From assembly GCF_013019105.1 (NCBI RefSeq), contig NZ_BLTE01000015.1, positions 1 to 64,000 of the forward strand: a stretch of 64,000 bases of DNA, written 5' to 3'. Below the pieces are notes generated by a model. It made no database searches, had not been told where the DNA came from, and worked only from the letters and a program-made list of their open reading frames with translations. Positions within the stretch are counted from its first letter, which is position 1. Each line of letters begins with the position of its first letter. The position numbers and the translations under genes are program-made. Shown here piece by piece: positions 18,433 through 28,051 of the stretch. The stretch is from Fundidesulfovibrio magnetotacticus (GTDB lineage Bacteria; Desulfobacterota; Desulfovibrionia; Desulfovibrionales; Desulfovibrionaceae).

Positions 18433-19581
18433 TCACTCCTTCCTGGCATCCCGAGCGTTCTTGATAGCTTGGGCGCTTGCCTTGGCAGTCTCCCTCAGCG
18501 TGATGATGAGTTCCTTGACCACGTTGCCCCATGGGGCCTGCGCTTCGGAATTGAACTGCGAGAAGGCGTTCTCCTGGGTCACGTTCCAGTTGAAGGCCCG
18601 CTCCATTTCCTCGATGGTCAACTTCCCTCCGTTAAGATGCACGAACAGGCGACCCTGACGCAGTGCATGGCGACGGTCTTTGATTCTTTCCGCCTGATCC
18701 CACAAGGCCTTCGCCATGCGATAGCTGAAGACTGACATCGTAACGAGCAGGCCGAACAGCGTGAATGTCTTGATGAATCCCGACACCAGAACAGACCAAT
18801 GTATCGACTTTGTGTACGACACTTCGCCATATATATTATGTGTTATGTCGACACTCACGTTTGCCTGAGACACATCACTGAACACAAATTGATGCGCATA
18901 ATATATTGCAACGGTCATCAACAATACACCAGCGCTTGCCGCAACATACCCTATCATCTTGTACGTGTCCGACTTGCGACTCAGATAGGCAAGCGCCTTC
19001 TCGACAAACAAGTCCGTCACGGCAAGGTTGTAATTTCTTATTGTGTTTGGGAGCCGCAGAAATGCCTGCTCCATTCCACTCTCGGACTCCTTCAACCTAC
19101 TGCCCTCGCAACAAGTTGCTTTCCCTTCCGCCTTGGTTTCTTCCGGGTCACCAGCCTCGTCGGCCGCATGCTTCTTCTCGGTGGTTTCAACATCCTGCGC
19201 CGCGAGTATTTCCTCCATCCGGAAGCCCTTGGCGCTGGCCAATCCCCTGAGGCTCAAGAGATAGTCATCTTCTGCGTCCTTGAAGGAGAACTTATTGCCC
19301 TCGTGGCAAGACGACAGTCTTTCGATTATCCCGAGCACACCATGCCTAAGGACTAGCCGCCGGAACACCTTCGCCGTTATTTCATCGTGGAGATTGTCGA
19401 ATTTACTTTCACAGGCCTCACTTCCAAACATAGACGCGATGGTATTTTTCCCAGTCTGAAACGGACTCCAGATAATCTCTTGAATCTTTTTGATTTTATC
19501 GCAGTCATTCTCAGTGGGACGCTCGTCTGCTTTGACATCCTCTTCAGGCGCGACATCCTGCGGACTTTGGCCGTTCTGCAT
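18433..19581 (-). CDS. Two-helix membrane protein of unknown function, foreign base composition
   Basis: A 382-residue protein with no family I recognise. The N-terminal 200 residues are charged and soluble, with DNLHDEITAKVFRRL and a Lys/Glu-rich linker. Two membrane segments follow (about 206-228 and 262-288), then a conserved-looking charged tail: RRHALRQGRLFVHLNGGKL and IEEMERAFNWN. The ATG at 19581 has GGAGG six bases ahead; ATGs at 19608 and 19596 are in frame but lack such a site. The gene is much richer in A+T than its neighbours and uses AT-ending codons freely, so it is probably acquired. It lies alone between twin terminators. Roles in defence or membrane sensing are possible but unsupported. 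Confidence 0.75.
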   Translation of the reverse strand: MQNGQSPQDVAPEEDVKADERPTENDCDKIKKIQEIIWSPFQTGKNTIASMFGSEACESKFDNLHDEITAKVFRRLVLRHGVLGIIERLSSCHEGNKFSFKDAEDDYLLSLRGLASAKGFRMEEILAAQDVETTEKKHAADEAGDPEETKAEGKATCCEGSRLKESESGMEQAFLRLPNTIRNYNLAVTDLFVEKALAYLSRKSDTYKMIGYVAASAGVLLMTVAIYYAHQFVFSDVSQANVSVDITHNIYGEVSYTKSIHWSVLVSGFIKTFTLFGLLVTMSVFSYRMAKALWDQAERIKDRRHALRQGRLFVHLNGGKLTIEEMERAFNWNVTQENAFSQFNSEAQAPWGNVVKELIITLRETAKASAQAIKNARDARKE

Positions 19582-20059
19582 GGTAATCCTCCACATGGCA
19601 TTTTCCATAGCATAGCAAATACGGCATAAACTTGGCCATCGCAGTGCTACTCATGAAACAAATCGATATATATCCACATGCAATAATTGCCCCCGTTCAT
19701 TCACCCGTGCTTGATGCTAGACAGGCGCAGCATCCGGGGAAGCGCAGCAACCTGCTGTACGGGGCCTCTAGGGCGCCAATTGTGACGAAAGACCTTTCAG
19801 GATGCGCTGCGGCAGAACAACCATCACCTCAGGCAGGGAACTACGCATCGGGCCTGGCAACTGTGCGAGTCTTGCCAAGGTTTGTTTTGACGCGCTGAAG
19901 CAATGACCTTTCAAAAGTAAGCCCCCCGCCGGGAAGGTTCCCGGCGGGGGGCTTTGCGTTTCAACGGCTTTCCGGCGGCGCGGGGCGGGCATTGCGCGGT
20001 CCGGCCTCGCGGCCGGGGACCTCCCACCCGCTCAACCCGCCCCCGCCGCCGGACGCCCG
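19582..20059. other. Gene-poor spacer, AT-richer, downstream half of the island
   Basis: Apart from the terminator at 19919, I see no gene. An 88-codon frame at 19632 on the plus strand has no ribosome-binding site and no recognisable content. The stretch 19582-19700 probably holds the promoter of the membrane-protein gene; I could not fix its hexamers. Base composition returns to the local norm only after the terminator. Confidence 0.5.
19919..19954. terminator. Bidirectional intrinsic terminator (copy 2), downstream of tpx
   Basis: A 16-bp perfect stem, AAGCCCCCCGCCGGGA with its complement, loop AGGT, then CTTTG on the plus strand and CTTACTTTTG on the minus strand. The arms are the same as those at 18320 over 15 bases; only the loop differs. 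It is placed to end tpx on the minus strand. Confidence 0.85.
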
Positions 20060-20575
<516 letters not shown>

Positions 20576-20662
20576 GGCGATCTCCTTTTCATCGAAATTT
20601 CCGGTACCCTAGCGCAAAGCTCCGCCCGCGTCAGCCCTTTCCGAGACATTTCGAAGAAGAAG

Positions 20663-20705
20663 TTTGACACTCAAAGCAATTCGAACTATTATCTTGATGT
20701 TCAAA
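20663..20705 (+). promoter_or_regulatory. Sigma-70-type promoter with two TTGA-N3-TCAA palindromes
   Basis: TTGACA (20664-20669) and TATTAT (20687-20692) are separated by exactly 17 bases, a near-consensus promoter 43 bases from the exporter ATG. One palindrome (TTTGA CAC TCAAA, 20663-20675) overlaps the -35 box; another (TTGA TGT TCAA, 20694-20704) sits just past the -10. Their centres are 30 bp apart, three helical turns, so one dimeric regulator could bind both on the same face. The MarR gene at 21724 is the obvious candidate. Confidence 0.7.
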
Positions 20706-20734
20706 TTACACGACACTCAAGACAAGGACGCTCC

Positions 20735-21688
20735 ATGCACACCCACGACCACGGCCCCTGCGGCTGCACCCACGCCACCCCCCATGCCCCCGGACACTCC
20801 CATGACCACGCCGGATGCGGCCACGACCACTCCCACCACCACGGCGAGCGCGGGGCGCGCCTGGTGTTCTGGCTCACGGTGGTCACCATGGCGGCGGAGA
20901 TCCTGGCGGGCTGGTCCTTCGGGTCCATGGCGCTCCTGGCCGACGGCTGGCATATGGCGGGGCACGCGGGAGCCATGGCCGTGGCCTGGTTCGCCTACGT
21001 CTTCGCGCGCCGCCACGCCGACAACCCCGATTTCGTCTTCGGCTCGGGCAAGGTGAACGCCCTTGCGGGGTTCGCCTCGTCCATCGGGCTGGGCCTTGCG
21101 GCGCTCTTCATGGGCGTGGAATCACTGGTGCGTCTCTTCTCGCCGGTGCGCATCGACTTCACCGAGGCCACCGTGGTCGCCGCCCTGGGCCTGGCCGTCA
21201 ACGTGGCCAGCGCCTGGCTCCTGCGCGACGAGGACCACTCCCACGCCCACGACCACAACCTCAAGGCCGCCTACTTCCACGTGATGGCCGACGCCCTCAC
21301 CTCGGTGCTGGCCATCGCGGCGCTCCTGGGCGGACGCTACGCGGGGTGGGTCTGGCTGGACCCGCTCATGGGCGTGGTGGGCGCGGTGGTGGTGGGGCGC
21401 TGGGCCTGGGGCCTTCTGGTGCAGACCTCGCGCACGCTCCTGGACCATAGCGCCGCGCCGGAGCTGGTGGCCGAGTTGCGCCGCAAGGTGGAGAGCTGCG
21501 GGGCCAACGTGCGCGAACTCTCCGTGTGGCAGGTGGGGCCCAAGCGGCTGGCCGCGCAACTCACCCTGGAGGATGCCGCGCCGCGCCCCCCCGAACACTA
21601 CAAGGCGCTGCTGGACGGCGTGGACGGACTGGCCAGCGTGCTCGTGGAGGTGCACCCCTGCCCCTGCCCCATGGAACAGGAGGGTTGA
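20735..21688 (+). CDS. Cation diffusion facilitator, DmeF-type (Co/Ni or Zn efflux)
   Basis: A 317-residue inner-membrane metal/proton antiporter. A very His-rich cytoplasmic lead (HTHDHGP, HSHDHAGCGHDHSHHH) is followed by six membrane helices. The CDF metal sites are visible as LLADGWHMAGHAGAM in helix 2 and HVMADALTSV in helix 5, with a second His loop (DHSHAHDHN) between helices 4 and 5. The C-terminal cytoplasmic domain ends CPCPME. The His-rich lead and the H-D-D-D site fit the DmeF group that exports cobalt or nickel. Zinc cannot be excluded. A MarR regulator follows 35 bp downstream. Confidence 0.9.
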   Translation: MHTHDHGPCGCTHATPHAPGHSHDHAGCGHDHSHHHGERGARLVFWLTVVTMAAEILAGWSFGSMALLADGWHMAGHAGAMAVAWFAYVFARRHADNPDFVFGSGKVNALAGFASSIGLGLAALFMGVESLVRLFSPVRIDFTEATVVAALGLAVNVASAWLLRDEDHSHAHDHNLKAAYFHVMADALTSVLAIAALLGGRYAGWVWLDPLMGVVGAVVVGRWAWGLLVQTSRTLLDHSAAPELVAELRRKVESCGANVRELSVWQVGPKRLAAQLTLEDAAPRPPEHYKALLDGVDGLASVLVEVHPCPCPMEQEG

Positions 21689-21723
21689 TTGCAAATTAAA
21701 CCTCCCGAGGATAGTATGCCTGC

Positions 21724-22140
21724 ATGTCCGATCTGGAGAGCCTGAGCGCCCAAATCCTCGAATTTTACGAGAAGCTTTCCTCGTGGGAGCACGCCGTGGC
21801 CCGCGACAGCCCCCTCACGCTGCCCCAGACACACGTCCTCGAGGTGCTGGGGCAGCACCCGCCCCTGCGCATGAAGGAGCTGGCCGCCAAGATGGGCGTG
21901 ACCACCGGCACCCTCACCGTGGTGGTGGACCGCCTGGAGCGCCTGGACATGGTGGCCAGGACCCCCAACGAGGCCGACCGGCGCTCGGTGCTCGTCACGC
22001 TCACGGAGCGCGGGCGCGCCCTCTTCGAGGAGCACCACAAACACCACCTGGACCTGGCCCGCGACCTCTTCGCCGCCCTCTCCGAGGACGAAACCAGGGT
22101 CTTCGCGGGCATCCTGCGCAAACTCAACATGGCCTTCTGA
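21724..22140 (+). CDS. MarR-family transcriptional regulator
   Basis: A 138-residue winged-helix repressor. It shows LPQTHVLEVLGQHPPLRMKEL, the recognition helix VTTGTLTVVVDRLERL (about 60-75), and the wing RTPNEADRRSVLVTLT with the conserved DRR. It lies between the metal exporter (35 bp upstream) and a sigma-54 activator (11 bp downstream). The paired palindromes at the exporter promoter are a natural binding site. No metal-binding Cys/His cluster is evident, so the ligand is uncertain. Confidence 0.92.
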   Translation: MSDLESLSAQILEFYEKLSSWEHAVARDSPLTLPQTHVLEVLGQHPPLRMKELAAKMGVTTGTLTVVVDRLERLDMVARTPNEADRRSVLVTLTERGRALFEEHHKHHLDLARDLFAALSEDETRVFAGILRKLNMAF

Positions 22141-22151
22141 AGGGGACCGGC

Positions 22152-23570
22152 GTGGGCAGCGTGCTCATCATCGACGACGACCTCCCCATCCGCGAAGCCC
22201 TCTCCCGCGTGGTGGAAAGCCTGGGACTCAACGCCGAGGAGTCCCCCAGCCTGCGCGAAGGCCTGCGCAAGGCCAGGTCGGGTAATTACGACGTGGTGCT
22301 TTTGGACGTGCGCCTGCCCGACGGCAACGGCCTGGACGCCATCGGCGAACTCCAGAGCGCCCAGAGCCGCCCGGAAGTGATCGTGATCACCGGCTGGGGC
22401 GACCCCGACGGCGCGGAAGCCGCCATGCGCCGGGGCGCGTGGGACTACATCGAGAAGCCCCCCACCCTCAAGGCCATGACCGGCCCCCTGCTCTCGGCCA
22501 TGGCCTACCGGGGATCGAGGCCGCGCTCCTCCCTGGGCGGCTTCGCCTGGGACGGCGCGGCCGGACAGCACCCAGGCCGCATGGCCTGCCTGGAACAGGC
22601 CGCCCGCGCCGCGCGCAGCGAGGCCGCCGTGCTCATCACCGGCGAGACCGGCACGGGGAAGGAACTCTTCGCCCGGGCCATCCACGCCAACTCCCGCCGC
22701 GCCACCGGACCTTTCGTGCCCGTGGATTGCGCCGCCCTGCCCTCCACCCTGGCCGAGAGCCTGCTCTTCGGCAGCGAACGCGGGGCCTACACCGGCGCGG
22801 ACCGCCCCCGCGAAGGCCTGATCCTTCAGGCCCACGGCGGCACGCTCTTCCTGGACGAGGTGGGCGAACTGCCCCTGGACGTGCAGAAAACCTTTCTGCG
22901 CACCCTCCAGGAGCGCAAGGTGCGCCCCGTGGGAGGCCCCGTGGAGCGCCCCTGCGATTTCCGCCTCCTGGCCGCCACCCACCGGGACCTGGACGCCATG
23001 GCCGAAGCCGGGGAATTCCGCGAGGACCTGCTCTTCCGCCTGCGCGGCATGGTCATCGCCCTGCCCCCGGTGCGCGAACAGCCCGGCGACGTGCTCACCT
23101 TCGCCGCCCACTTCCTGGACCAGGCCTGCGCGCGCCACGGCGCGGCCCCCAAGCGCATCTCCCCGGCGGCCGAGGCCGCGCTGACGGCCTATTCCTGGCC
23201 GGGCAACATCCGCGAAATCCAGAACGTGGTGGAGGGCATGGTGGCCCTGGGTCTGGAGGAGCCGGAACTGCACCCCGTGCACCTGCCCGTGCACCTGCGC
23301 ATCCAGGTGGCCCGCGGGCAGATGCGGGACCGCGAGATCCAGCTCCAAGCGCCTTCGGCCGCGCACTCCCCGCCGCCGCCCCCGGAGACGGACCTGCCCT
23401 CCACGCCCCCGACCCTCAAGGTCTACCGCCAGGCCATGGACCGGCTCTACCTGGAGCGCCTGCTGGATGAATCGGGCGCAAACCCCCGCGAGGCCTGCCG
23501 CATTTCCGGGCTTTCGCGCTCCAGGCTCTACGCCCTGCTCAAGGAGCACGGACTCAGGCTCTCTGGCTAG
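22152..23570 (+). CDS. Sigma-54-dependent response regulator (NtrC/AtoC type)
   Basis: A 472-residue enhancer-binding protein. The receiver has IIDDDLPIREAL and phospho-acceptor Asp in VVLLDVRLPDGNG (about 53). The AAA+ domain has Walker A GETGTGKELFARAIH, the sigma-54 contact loop GAYTGAD (Tyr in place of the usual Phe), Walker B GGTLFLDEVGELPLDVQ, and an arginine finger region. A Pro-rich linker leads to a Fis-type helix-turn-helix (NPREACRISGLSRSRLYALLKEH). The GTG start is 11 bp after marR. No partner kinase is adjacent, and no -24/-12 promoter was found nearby. Confidence 0.92.
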   Translation: MGSVLIIDDDLPIREALSRVVESLGLNAEESPSLREGLRKARSGNYDVVLLDVRLPDGNGLDAIGELQSAQSRPEVIVITGWGDPDGAEAAMRRGAWDYIEKPPTLKAMTGPLLSAMAYRGSRPRSSLGGFAWDGAAGQHPGRMACLEQAARAARSEAAVLITGETGTGKELFARAIHANSRRATGPFVPVDCAALPSTLAESLLFGSERGAYTGADRPREGLILQAHGGTLFLDEVGELPLDVQKTFLRTLQERKVRPVGGPVERPCDFRLLAATHRDLDAMAEAGEFREDLLFRLRGMVIALPPVREQPGDVLTFAAHFLDQACARHGAAPKRISPAAEAALTAYSWPGNIREIQNVVEGMVALGLEEPELHPVHLPVHLRIQVARGQMRDREIQLQAPSAAHSPPPPPETDLPSTPPTLKVYRQAMDRLYLERLLDESGANPREACRISGLSRSRLYALLKEHGLRLSG

Positions 23571-23729
23571 CGCGGCGTTCTCCGGCCGGATTGCCGGGGC
23601 GCAAGACGGAACAGTCGCCCGTCGTCATGAGATGCGTCGTCCGTTCGTTCCCGGAAGCGCGTGAAGCGGCGGCGTCCTGCCTTGCCCAGCCGTCGACCGG
23701 GCCGCGGCCGTCCCGACGGAGCGCCCGCC

Positions 23730-24860
23730 TCAGCCCCCCGCCAGTTCCCGGTAGAGCGCCAGCACGGCCGTCTCCATCAGTCGCGGAGCGAAGCGCTCCG
23801 TGGCCGCCAGGGCGGCACCCCCGGACAGGCGGGAGCGCAGGGGCTCCTCCCCGGCCCGCAGGATGGCCCCGGCCAGGGCGGCCGGGTCGCCGGGCGCGAC
23901 GGTGAGCCCCGTCGCGCCGTGCTCGTTCACCCACGGCACCCCGGAGCCCGCGATGCGCGTGGAGACCACCGGACAGCCGCAGGCCATGGCCTCCAACTGC
24001 ACCATGCCGAACATCTCCGCCCGGGTGGTGGAGGGCAGGCAGAACACGCGGCTGAAGCGGTAGTGCGCCGAAAGCTCGCCCTGAGGCACGCGCCCGAGCA
24101 GCACGGCCCGGTCCTCTAGGCCCCGCTCGCGGATGCGCGCCCGCAAAGCCTCTTCCATGGGCCCCGATCCCCCCATGAGCGCCACCCACTCGGGCGGCAG
24201 GTGCGCCATGGCCTCCACCAGCACGTCGAAGCCCTTGTAGGAGGCCAGCCGCCCCAGGGCGAACACGGCCTTGCGCCCGGCGAAGCGCCGCTCCAGGCGC
24301 TCCAGGGCCGCGCGGTCCGTGAGCTCCGGGGCAAAGGGGGCCGGGTCCAGCCCGAAGGGGATCACCACGGATTTGCCTCGGAAGGCCTGGGCATACTCCG
24401 AGGCCTCCAGGTGGGCGGGCGTGGCCCCGATCACGGCGTCGGCCCGCCGGGCCAGCCAGTTGCCCAGCAGGGCACGGTAGACCACGTTGAGGGCGCGCTG
24501 GCGCACCACGTCGGAGTGCCACTGCAGCACCACGCGCGCGCGGGGCCTCACCCAGCGCAGGGCCAGGGCGGCCATGGGGTTGGGGCAGTGCACGTGGAGG
24601 ATGTCGTAGTCCGGGGCCAGGCGGGAGAGAAGCTTCGCGTAGTCCTGGGACATGGGCGTGGAGGCCGCCACGATGGGCGCACAGGCGCGGCGCACCGTGT
24701 AGCCGTTCCAGAGCTCCACCCCGCCGGGGCCCTTGGGATCGAAGCAGAGCACGTCGCTTTGCACGCCCCGGCGCGTGAGGCCCTCGGCCAGCTGGAAGGT
24801 GACGGTCTCTATGCCCCCCTCAACGGGGGGATAGAACTTGCCCAGGTGCAGAACCCGCAT
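23730..24860 (-). CDS. Family 4 glycosyltransferase
   Basis: A 376-residue GT-B fold enzyme. It opens MRVLHLGKFYPPVEGGIETVTF with the Gly-rich acceptor loop, and ends with the nucleotide-sugar site [28 protein letters not shown] (E-x7-E type). The ATG at 24860 is chosen because the sequence starts with the family's first strand; a longer frame adds 32 unrelated residues. It follows the WecA-type gene on the same strand and probably adds a sugar to the lipid-linked intermediate. Donor and acceptor cannot be told. Confidence 0.9.
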   Translation of the reverse strand: MRVLHLGKFYPPVEGGIETVTFQLAEGLTRRGVQSDVLCFDPKGPGGVELWNGYTVRRACAPIVAASTPMSQDYAKLLSRLAPDYDILHVHCPNPMAALALRWVRPRARVVLQWHSDVVRQRALNVVYRALLGNWLARRADAVIGATPAHLEASEYAQAFRGKSVVIPFGLDPAPFAPELTDRAALERLERRFAGRKAVFALGRLASYKGFDVLVEAMAHLPPEWVALMGGSGPMEEALRARIRERGLEDRAVLLGRVPQGELSAHYRFSRVFCLPSTTRAEMFGMVQLEAMACGCPVVSTRIAGSGVPWVNEHGATGLTVAPGDPAALAGAILRAGEEPLRSRLSGGAALAATERFAPRLMETAVLALYRELAGG

Positions 24861-24939
24861 CAGATGGCTCCCCGCGCACCTCGGCCCGCACGACTGCCGC
24901 ATGCCGCCGCGATGAATATCCCCTCGCTCCGGCCCGTCT

Positions 24940-26463
24940 TCACGTGCGCCCCCCAAGGCGTTCCAGGGTGGCCACCACGGTGCGGCGCAGTTGCTCCACG
25001 CGGCGCAAGGTGAAGTCGGAGCGGGGATCCTGGTCCAGGCGCTTCACCAGCCAGATGGTGCCTATGGCCTGGTTGTCGCGGTCCAACAGCGGCAGTTCGA
25101 TCTTCAGAAGCGCCCTGTCCAGGAGGTATTCGCGGCGGTCGCGGTCCAGGTCGGGGCGCTGCCAGGTGAGTGCGGCCACCTCGCGCCCCGGGACCTGCGA
25201 GACGAGGCCGAAGCGCTCCAGGCCGCCCTCGCCCGGCTCCAGGACCATCTCGCCCAGGTCGAAGCCCAGCTTGGCCAGGGCCTCGGTGACGTTCTCCCAC
25301 ATTCCGGCGACGTCCTGGGACTCGGAAATCTCGATCTGGAGGTTCAGGAAGGTGCGCCGCCCGTGGCTCACCCCGGCCTCGTCGGAGATGTCGCGGATCC
25401 ATCCGAAAATCTTGTCCATGGCAAAAAAACTGAAGTAGCCCGCCTTGCGCACGAAGAGGATGAGCGCCCCCCCCAGGAGCAGGATGAAAAGCCCGGCGGG
25501 CACGTCGCGCAGGTTCACGATGAGCATCGCCATCAGGGCAAGGAAGACCGTGACCGCGTAGAGGAACACCACCGTCTTGCGCTGGGACCAGCCCCTGGCC
25601 AGCAGGTTGTGGTGCACGTGCTCGCGGTCCGGCTCGAAGATCTTCTTGCCGCGCACGAAGCGCCGCAGGGGCGAGGTGAGCGTGTCCAGAAGCGGCACGC
25701 CGAAGGCCAGGATGGGCATGAGGATGGTGGCTCCCACCTGGGACTTGGCCGAGGAAAGGATGGAGAGCGCGGCCACCATGTAGCCCAGGAAGTAGCTGCC
25801 CCCGTCGCCCAGGAAGATGGAGGCGGGGTTGAAGTTGTAGCGCAAAAAGCCCAGGGAGGCCCCGGCCAGGGCCGCGAAGTACATGGCGGGCAGGGCCTCG
25901 GCGCGCATGGTGGCCAGCACCGCCTGCACGGCGCACACGAAGAAGGCCACCCCGGCGGCCAGGCCGTCCAGGCCGTCGATGAGGTTGATGGCGTTGATGA
26001 AGAGCACGAACCAGAACACCGTGAGCAGGTAGGAGAGGAACTCGAAATCCACCGAAACCAGCCCGGCCAGGGTGAAGGACTCGATCTTCACGCCCCCGAA
26101 GAAGCAGATGCTGGCGGCCGCCACCTGGGCCAGGAGCTTGAGCTTGGCGGGCAGGGGCCTGCGGTCGTCCACGAGGCCCACCAGGAAGATGAACAGACCG
26201 CCCCCCAGCACGGACCACAGCTGCCCCTGCTGGAAAAGCCTTCCCTGGATGGGCACGCCCGGGGCCAGGGTTACGGCCGCCGCGGCCAGAAAGGCCAGCA
26301 CCAGGGCCAGCCCGCCTGATCTCGGAATGGGGTGGGCGTGGATCTTGCGGCCCTGGGGCGCGTCCATGAAGCCGAAGGCCCTGCCGAACCGCGCGGCCAG
26401 GGGCGTGGCGAGAAACGCCGCCCCCAGGCCCGCCGCGAACACGGCCACGACCCAGCGCGTCAT
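24940..26463 (-). CDS. WecA/MraY-family polyprenyl-phosphate sugar-1-phosphate transferase with C-terminal GAF-like domain
   Basis: A 507-residue membrane protein. Residues 1-335 hold about ten membrane helices with the family motifs LVDDRRPLPAKLKLL (DDxxD-like), FINAINLIDGLDGLAAG, and FLGDGGSYFLGY, and the HHNL histidine box in DREHVHHNLLARG. It should move a sugar-1-phosphate to undecaprenyl phosphate and start a glycan. The last 170 residues (from about 340) form a soluble domain (LQIEISESQDVAGMWE, LPLLDRDNQAIGTIWLVK) resembling a GAF fold, unusual for the family. The ATG at 26463 overlaps the stop of the radical SAM gene by one base. Confidence 0.9.
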   Translation of the reverse strand: MTRWVVAVFAAGLGAAFLATPLAARFGRAFGFMDAPQGRKIHAHPIPRSGGLALVLAFLAAAAVTLAPGVPIQGRLFQQGQLWSVLGGGLFIFLVGLVDDRRPLPAKLKLLAQVAAASICFFGGVKIESFTLAGLVSVDFEFLSYLLTVFWFVLFINAINLIDGLDGLAAGVAFFVCAVQAVLATMRAEALPAMYFAALAGASLGFLRYNFNPASIFLGDGGSYFLGYMVAALSILSSAKSQVGATILMPILAFGVPLLDTLTSPLRRFVRGKKIFEPDREHVHHNLLARGWSQRKTVVFLYAVTVFLALMAMLIVNLRDVPAGLFILLLGGALILFVRKAGYFSFFAMDKIFGWIRDISDEAGVSHGRRTFLNLQIEISESQDVAGMWENVTEALAKLGFDLGEMVLEPGEGGLERFGLVSQVPGREVAALTWQRPDLDRDRREYLLDRALLKIELPLLDRDNQAIGTIWLVKRLDQDPRSDFTLRRVEQLRRTVVATLERLGGRT

Positions 26464-27944
26464 CAGAAGGCCCGCCTCACGAAGGTCCACAGGGACTTGG
26501 CCAGGCTGGCCACGCCCTTGCGGCGCACCATTTCGGCCATGATGGAGAAGCTCTGGCCCGGTTCGAAAAGGTATTTGAGCACCTTCTTGCGCGCCACGCG
26601 GCGCGAAAACAGGGCGTACCAGCGGTCGATGTCGGCGTTTGAGAGCCCGGGGTAGCTCATCACCGAGTCGCCCATGCCGTCGAAGCGGGCCAGGTCGGTG
26701 GTGGCCAGGTAGCCGTTCTTCAAGGCCCATTCGTACATGGGCGTGCCGGGATAGGGCACGGCCTTGGAGACCTGGGCCGTGTCCACCTCCAGTTCCTCCA
26801 TGTAGGCCATGGACTTGCGGATGGTCTCCTCGGTCTCGCCGGGCAGGCCCATGCAGAAGGTGGCGTGGGTGCGGATGCCCAGCTCCTTGCACCACTTGGC
26901 CACCTGTTTGGCCTTGGCGAGGTCCAGGGGCTTGCCGATGGCCTTCAGGATGGAGGCGTCGGCCGATTCCACCCCGAATTTCATGCCGATGCACCCCGCC
27001 CCGGCCATGGCTTCGAGCATTTCGCGGTCCACGAACATGGCGTCGCCCATGACGGTCCAGGGGGTGGTCAGGCCCAGGGCCTTGATCTCGCGGCACACGT
27101 CCAGCACGTGTTTCTTGTTCACCACGAAGCTCTGGTCGTCGAAGTAGAACTGGCGGGCCCCGAAGCGCTCCACGCACCAGGCCATCTCCTCGGCCACCTT
27201 GCGCCCGGAGCGCACGCGGTACTTGGGCGAGGCGTACATCACGTGGCGTTCCTGGCAGTAGACGCAGCCGCAGGGGCAGCCACGGCTGGAGAGGATGTTG
27301 ATGCAGGGGCTGTAGAGGGTGAAGTCCGGGTAGATGGTGGCTGGAAAGTCGTCGCGGTCGGGGAAGGGCAGTTCGTCCAGGTCGGCCAGCAGGGGGCGAG
27401 CCGGGTTCTCGGCCACCTCGCCGTCCTTGCGCCAGGTGAGCCCGGCCACGCCGGAGAGGTCCGCGCCGTCCACGAGGGCGTTCACCAGGTCGCGCACGGT
27501 CATCTCGTATTCGCCGCGCGCCACGTAGTCCACGGCTTCGGCGCGGGCGGCCAGATCGCGGTGGGTCACGGTGGCGTAATTGCCGCACACCACCACGGCG
27601 CACCCCGTAGCGGCCTTGATGCGGGCCAGGAAGGAGAGGTCCTCCTCCAGGGTGAGGGAGGTGAGCTCCACCACGAGCAGACCGGGCTTGCGCGCCACGA
27701 TTTCGGAGAAAAGCTCCTCGCTGGTGAGGTCGAGCACCACGCCGTCCAGGCCCCGCACGTGGGCCTTGGTGTCGCGCTTGAGCAGGGCCGAGGCGTACGC
27801 CAGCCAGAAGGGGAAGGGGTAGTAGTCCACCGAGCGCGACGTGCCGATGGTCATGGGCCAGCGCGAGCCGGCCTTGATGTAGTGTTTGACGGAGCCGTCT
27901 GCCTCGATCTTGACACCGGCCAGGTTGGCCACGAGAACGTTCAT
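26463..27944 (-). CDS. B12-binding-domain radical SAM protein
   Basis: A 493-residue enzyme. The N-terminal half (to about 170) is a cobalamin-binding-like Rossmann domain (LLVVELTSLTLEEDLSFLARI, VVVCGNYATVTH). The radical SAM core has the cluster cysteines in SSRGCPCGCVYCQERHV (CxxxCxxC), with GVESADASILKAIGKP and TFCMGLPGETEET. Such proteins perform methylation or other C-C chemistry on sugars, lipids or peptides. It lies first in a minus-strand operon with a WecA-type transferase and a glycosyltransferase, so the substrate may be a lipid-linked sugar. It is divergent from the plus-strand glycosyltransferases. Confidence 0.92.
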   Translation of the reverse strand: MNVLVANLAGVKIEADGSVKHYIKAGSRWPMTIGTSRSVDYYPFPFWLAYASALLKRDTKAHVRGLDGVVLDLTSEELFSEIVARKPGLLVVELTSLTLEEDLSFLARIKAATGCAVVVCGNYATVTHRDLAARAEAVDYVARGEYEMTVRDLVNALVDGADLSGVAGLTWRKDGEVAENPARPLLADLDELPFPDRDDFPATIYPDFTLYSPCINILSSRGCPCGCVYCQERHVMYASPKYRVRSGRKVAEEMAWCVERFGARQFYFDDQSFVVNKKHVLDVCREIKALGLTTPWTVMGDAMFVDREMLEAMAGAGCIGMKFGVESADASILKAIGKPLDLAKAKQVAKWCKELGIRTHATFCMGLPGETEETIRKSMAYMEELEVDTAQVSKAVPYPGTPMYEWALKNGYLATTDLARFDGMGDSVMSYPGLSNADIDRWYALFSRRVARKKVLKYLFEPGQSFSIMAEMVRRKGVASLAKSLWTFVRRAF

Positions 27945-28051
27945 AGGGGGTTATCTGGGAGGTTCGGGTTGGGGAAAGGGGTTGCCAGGGCCTTTCGCCC
28001 CGGCTATGCACAACGGCCAGCCGCTTCTACCCCAAAACGCGACGGACGCCA

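Noticed and set aside
19632-19898. 88-codon plus-strand frame in the island
   Set aside because: No ribosome-binding site, no recognisable content, ends just before the terminator.
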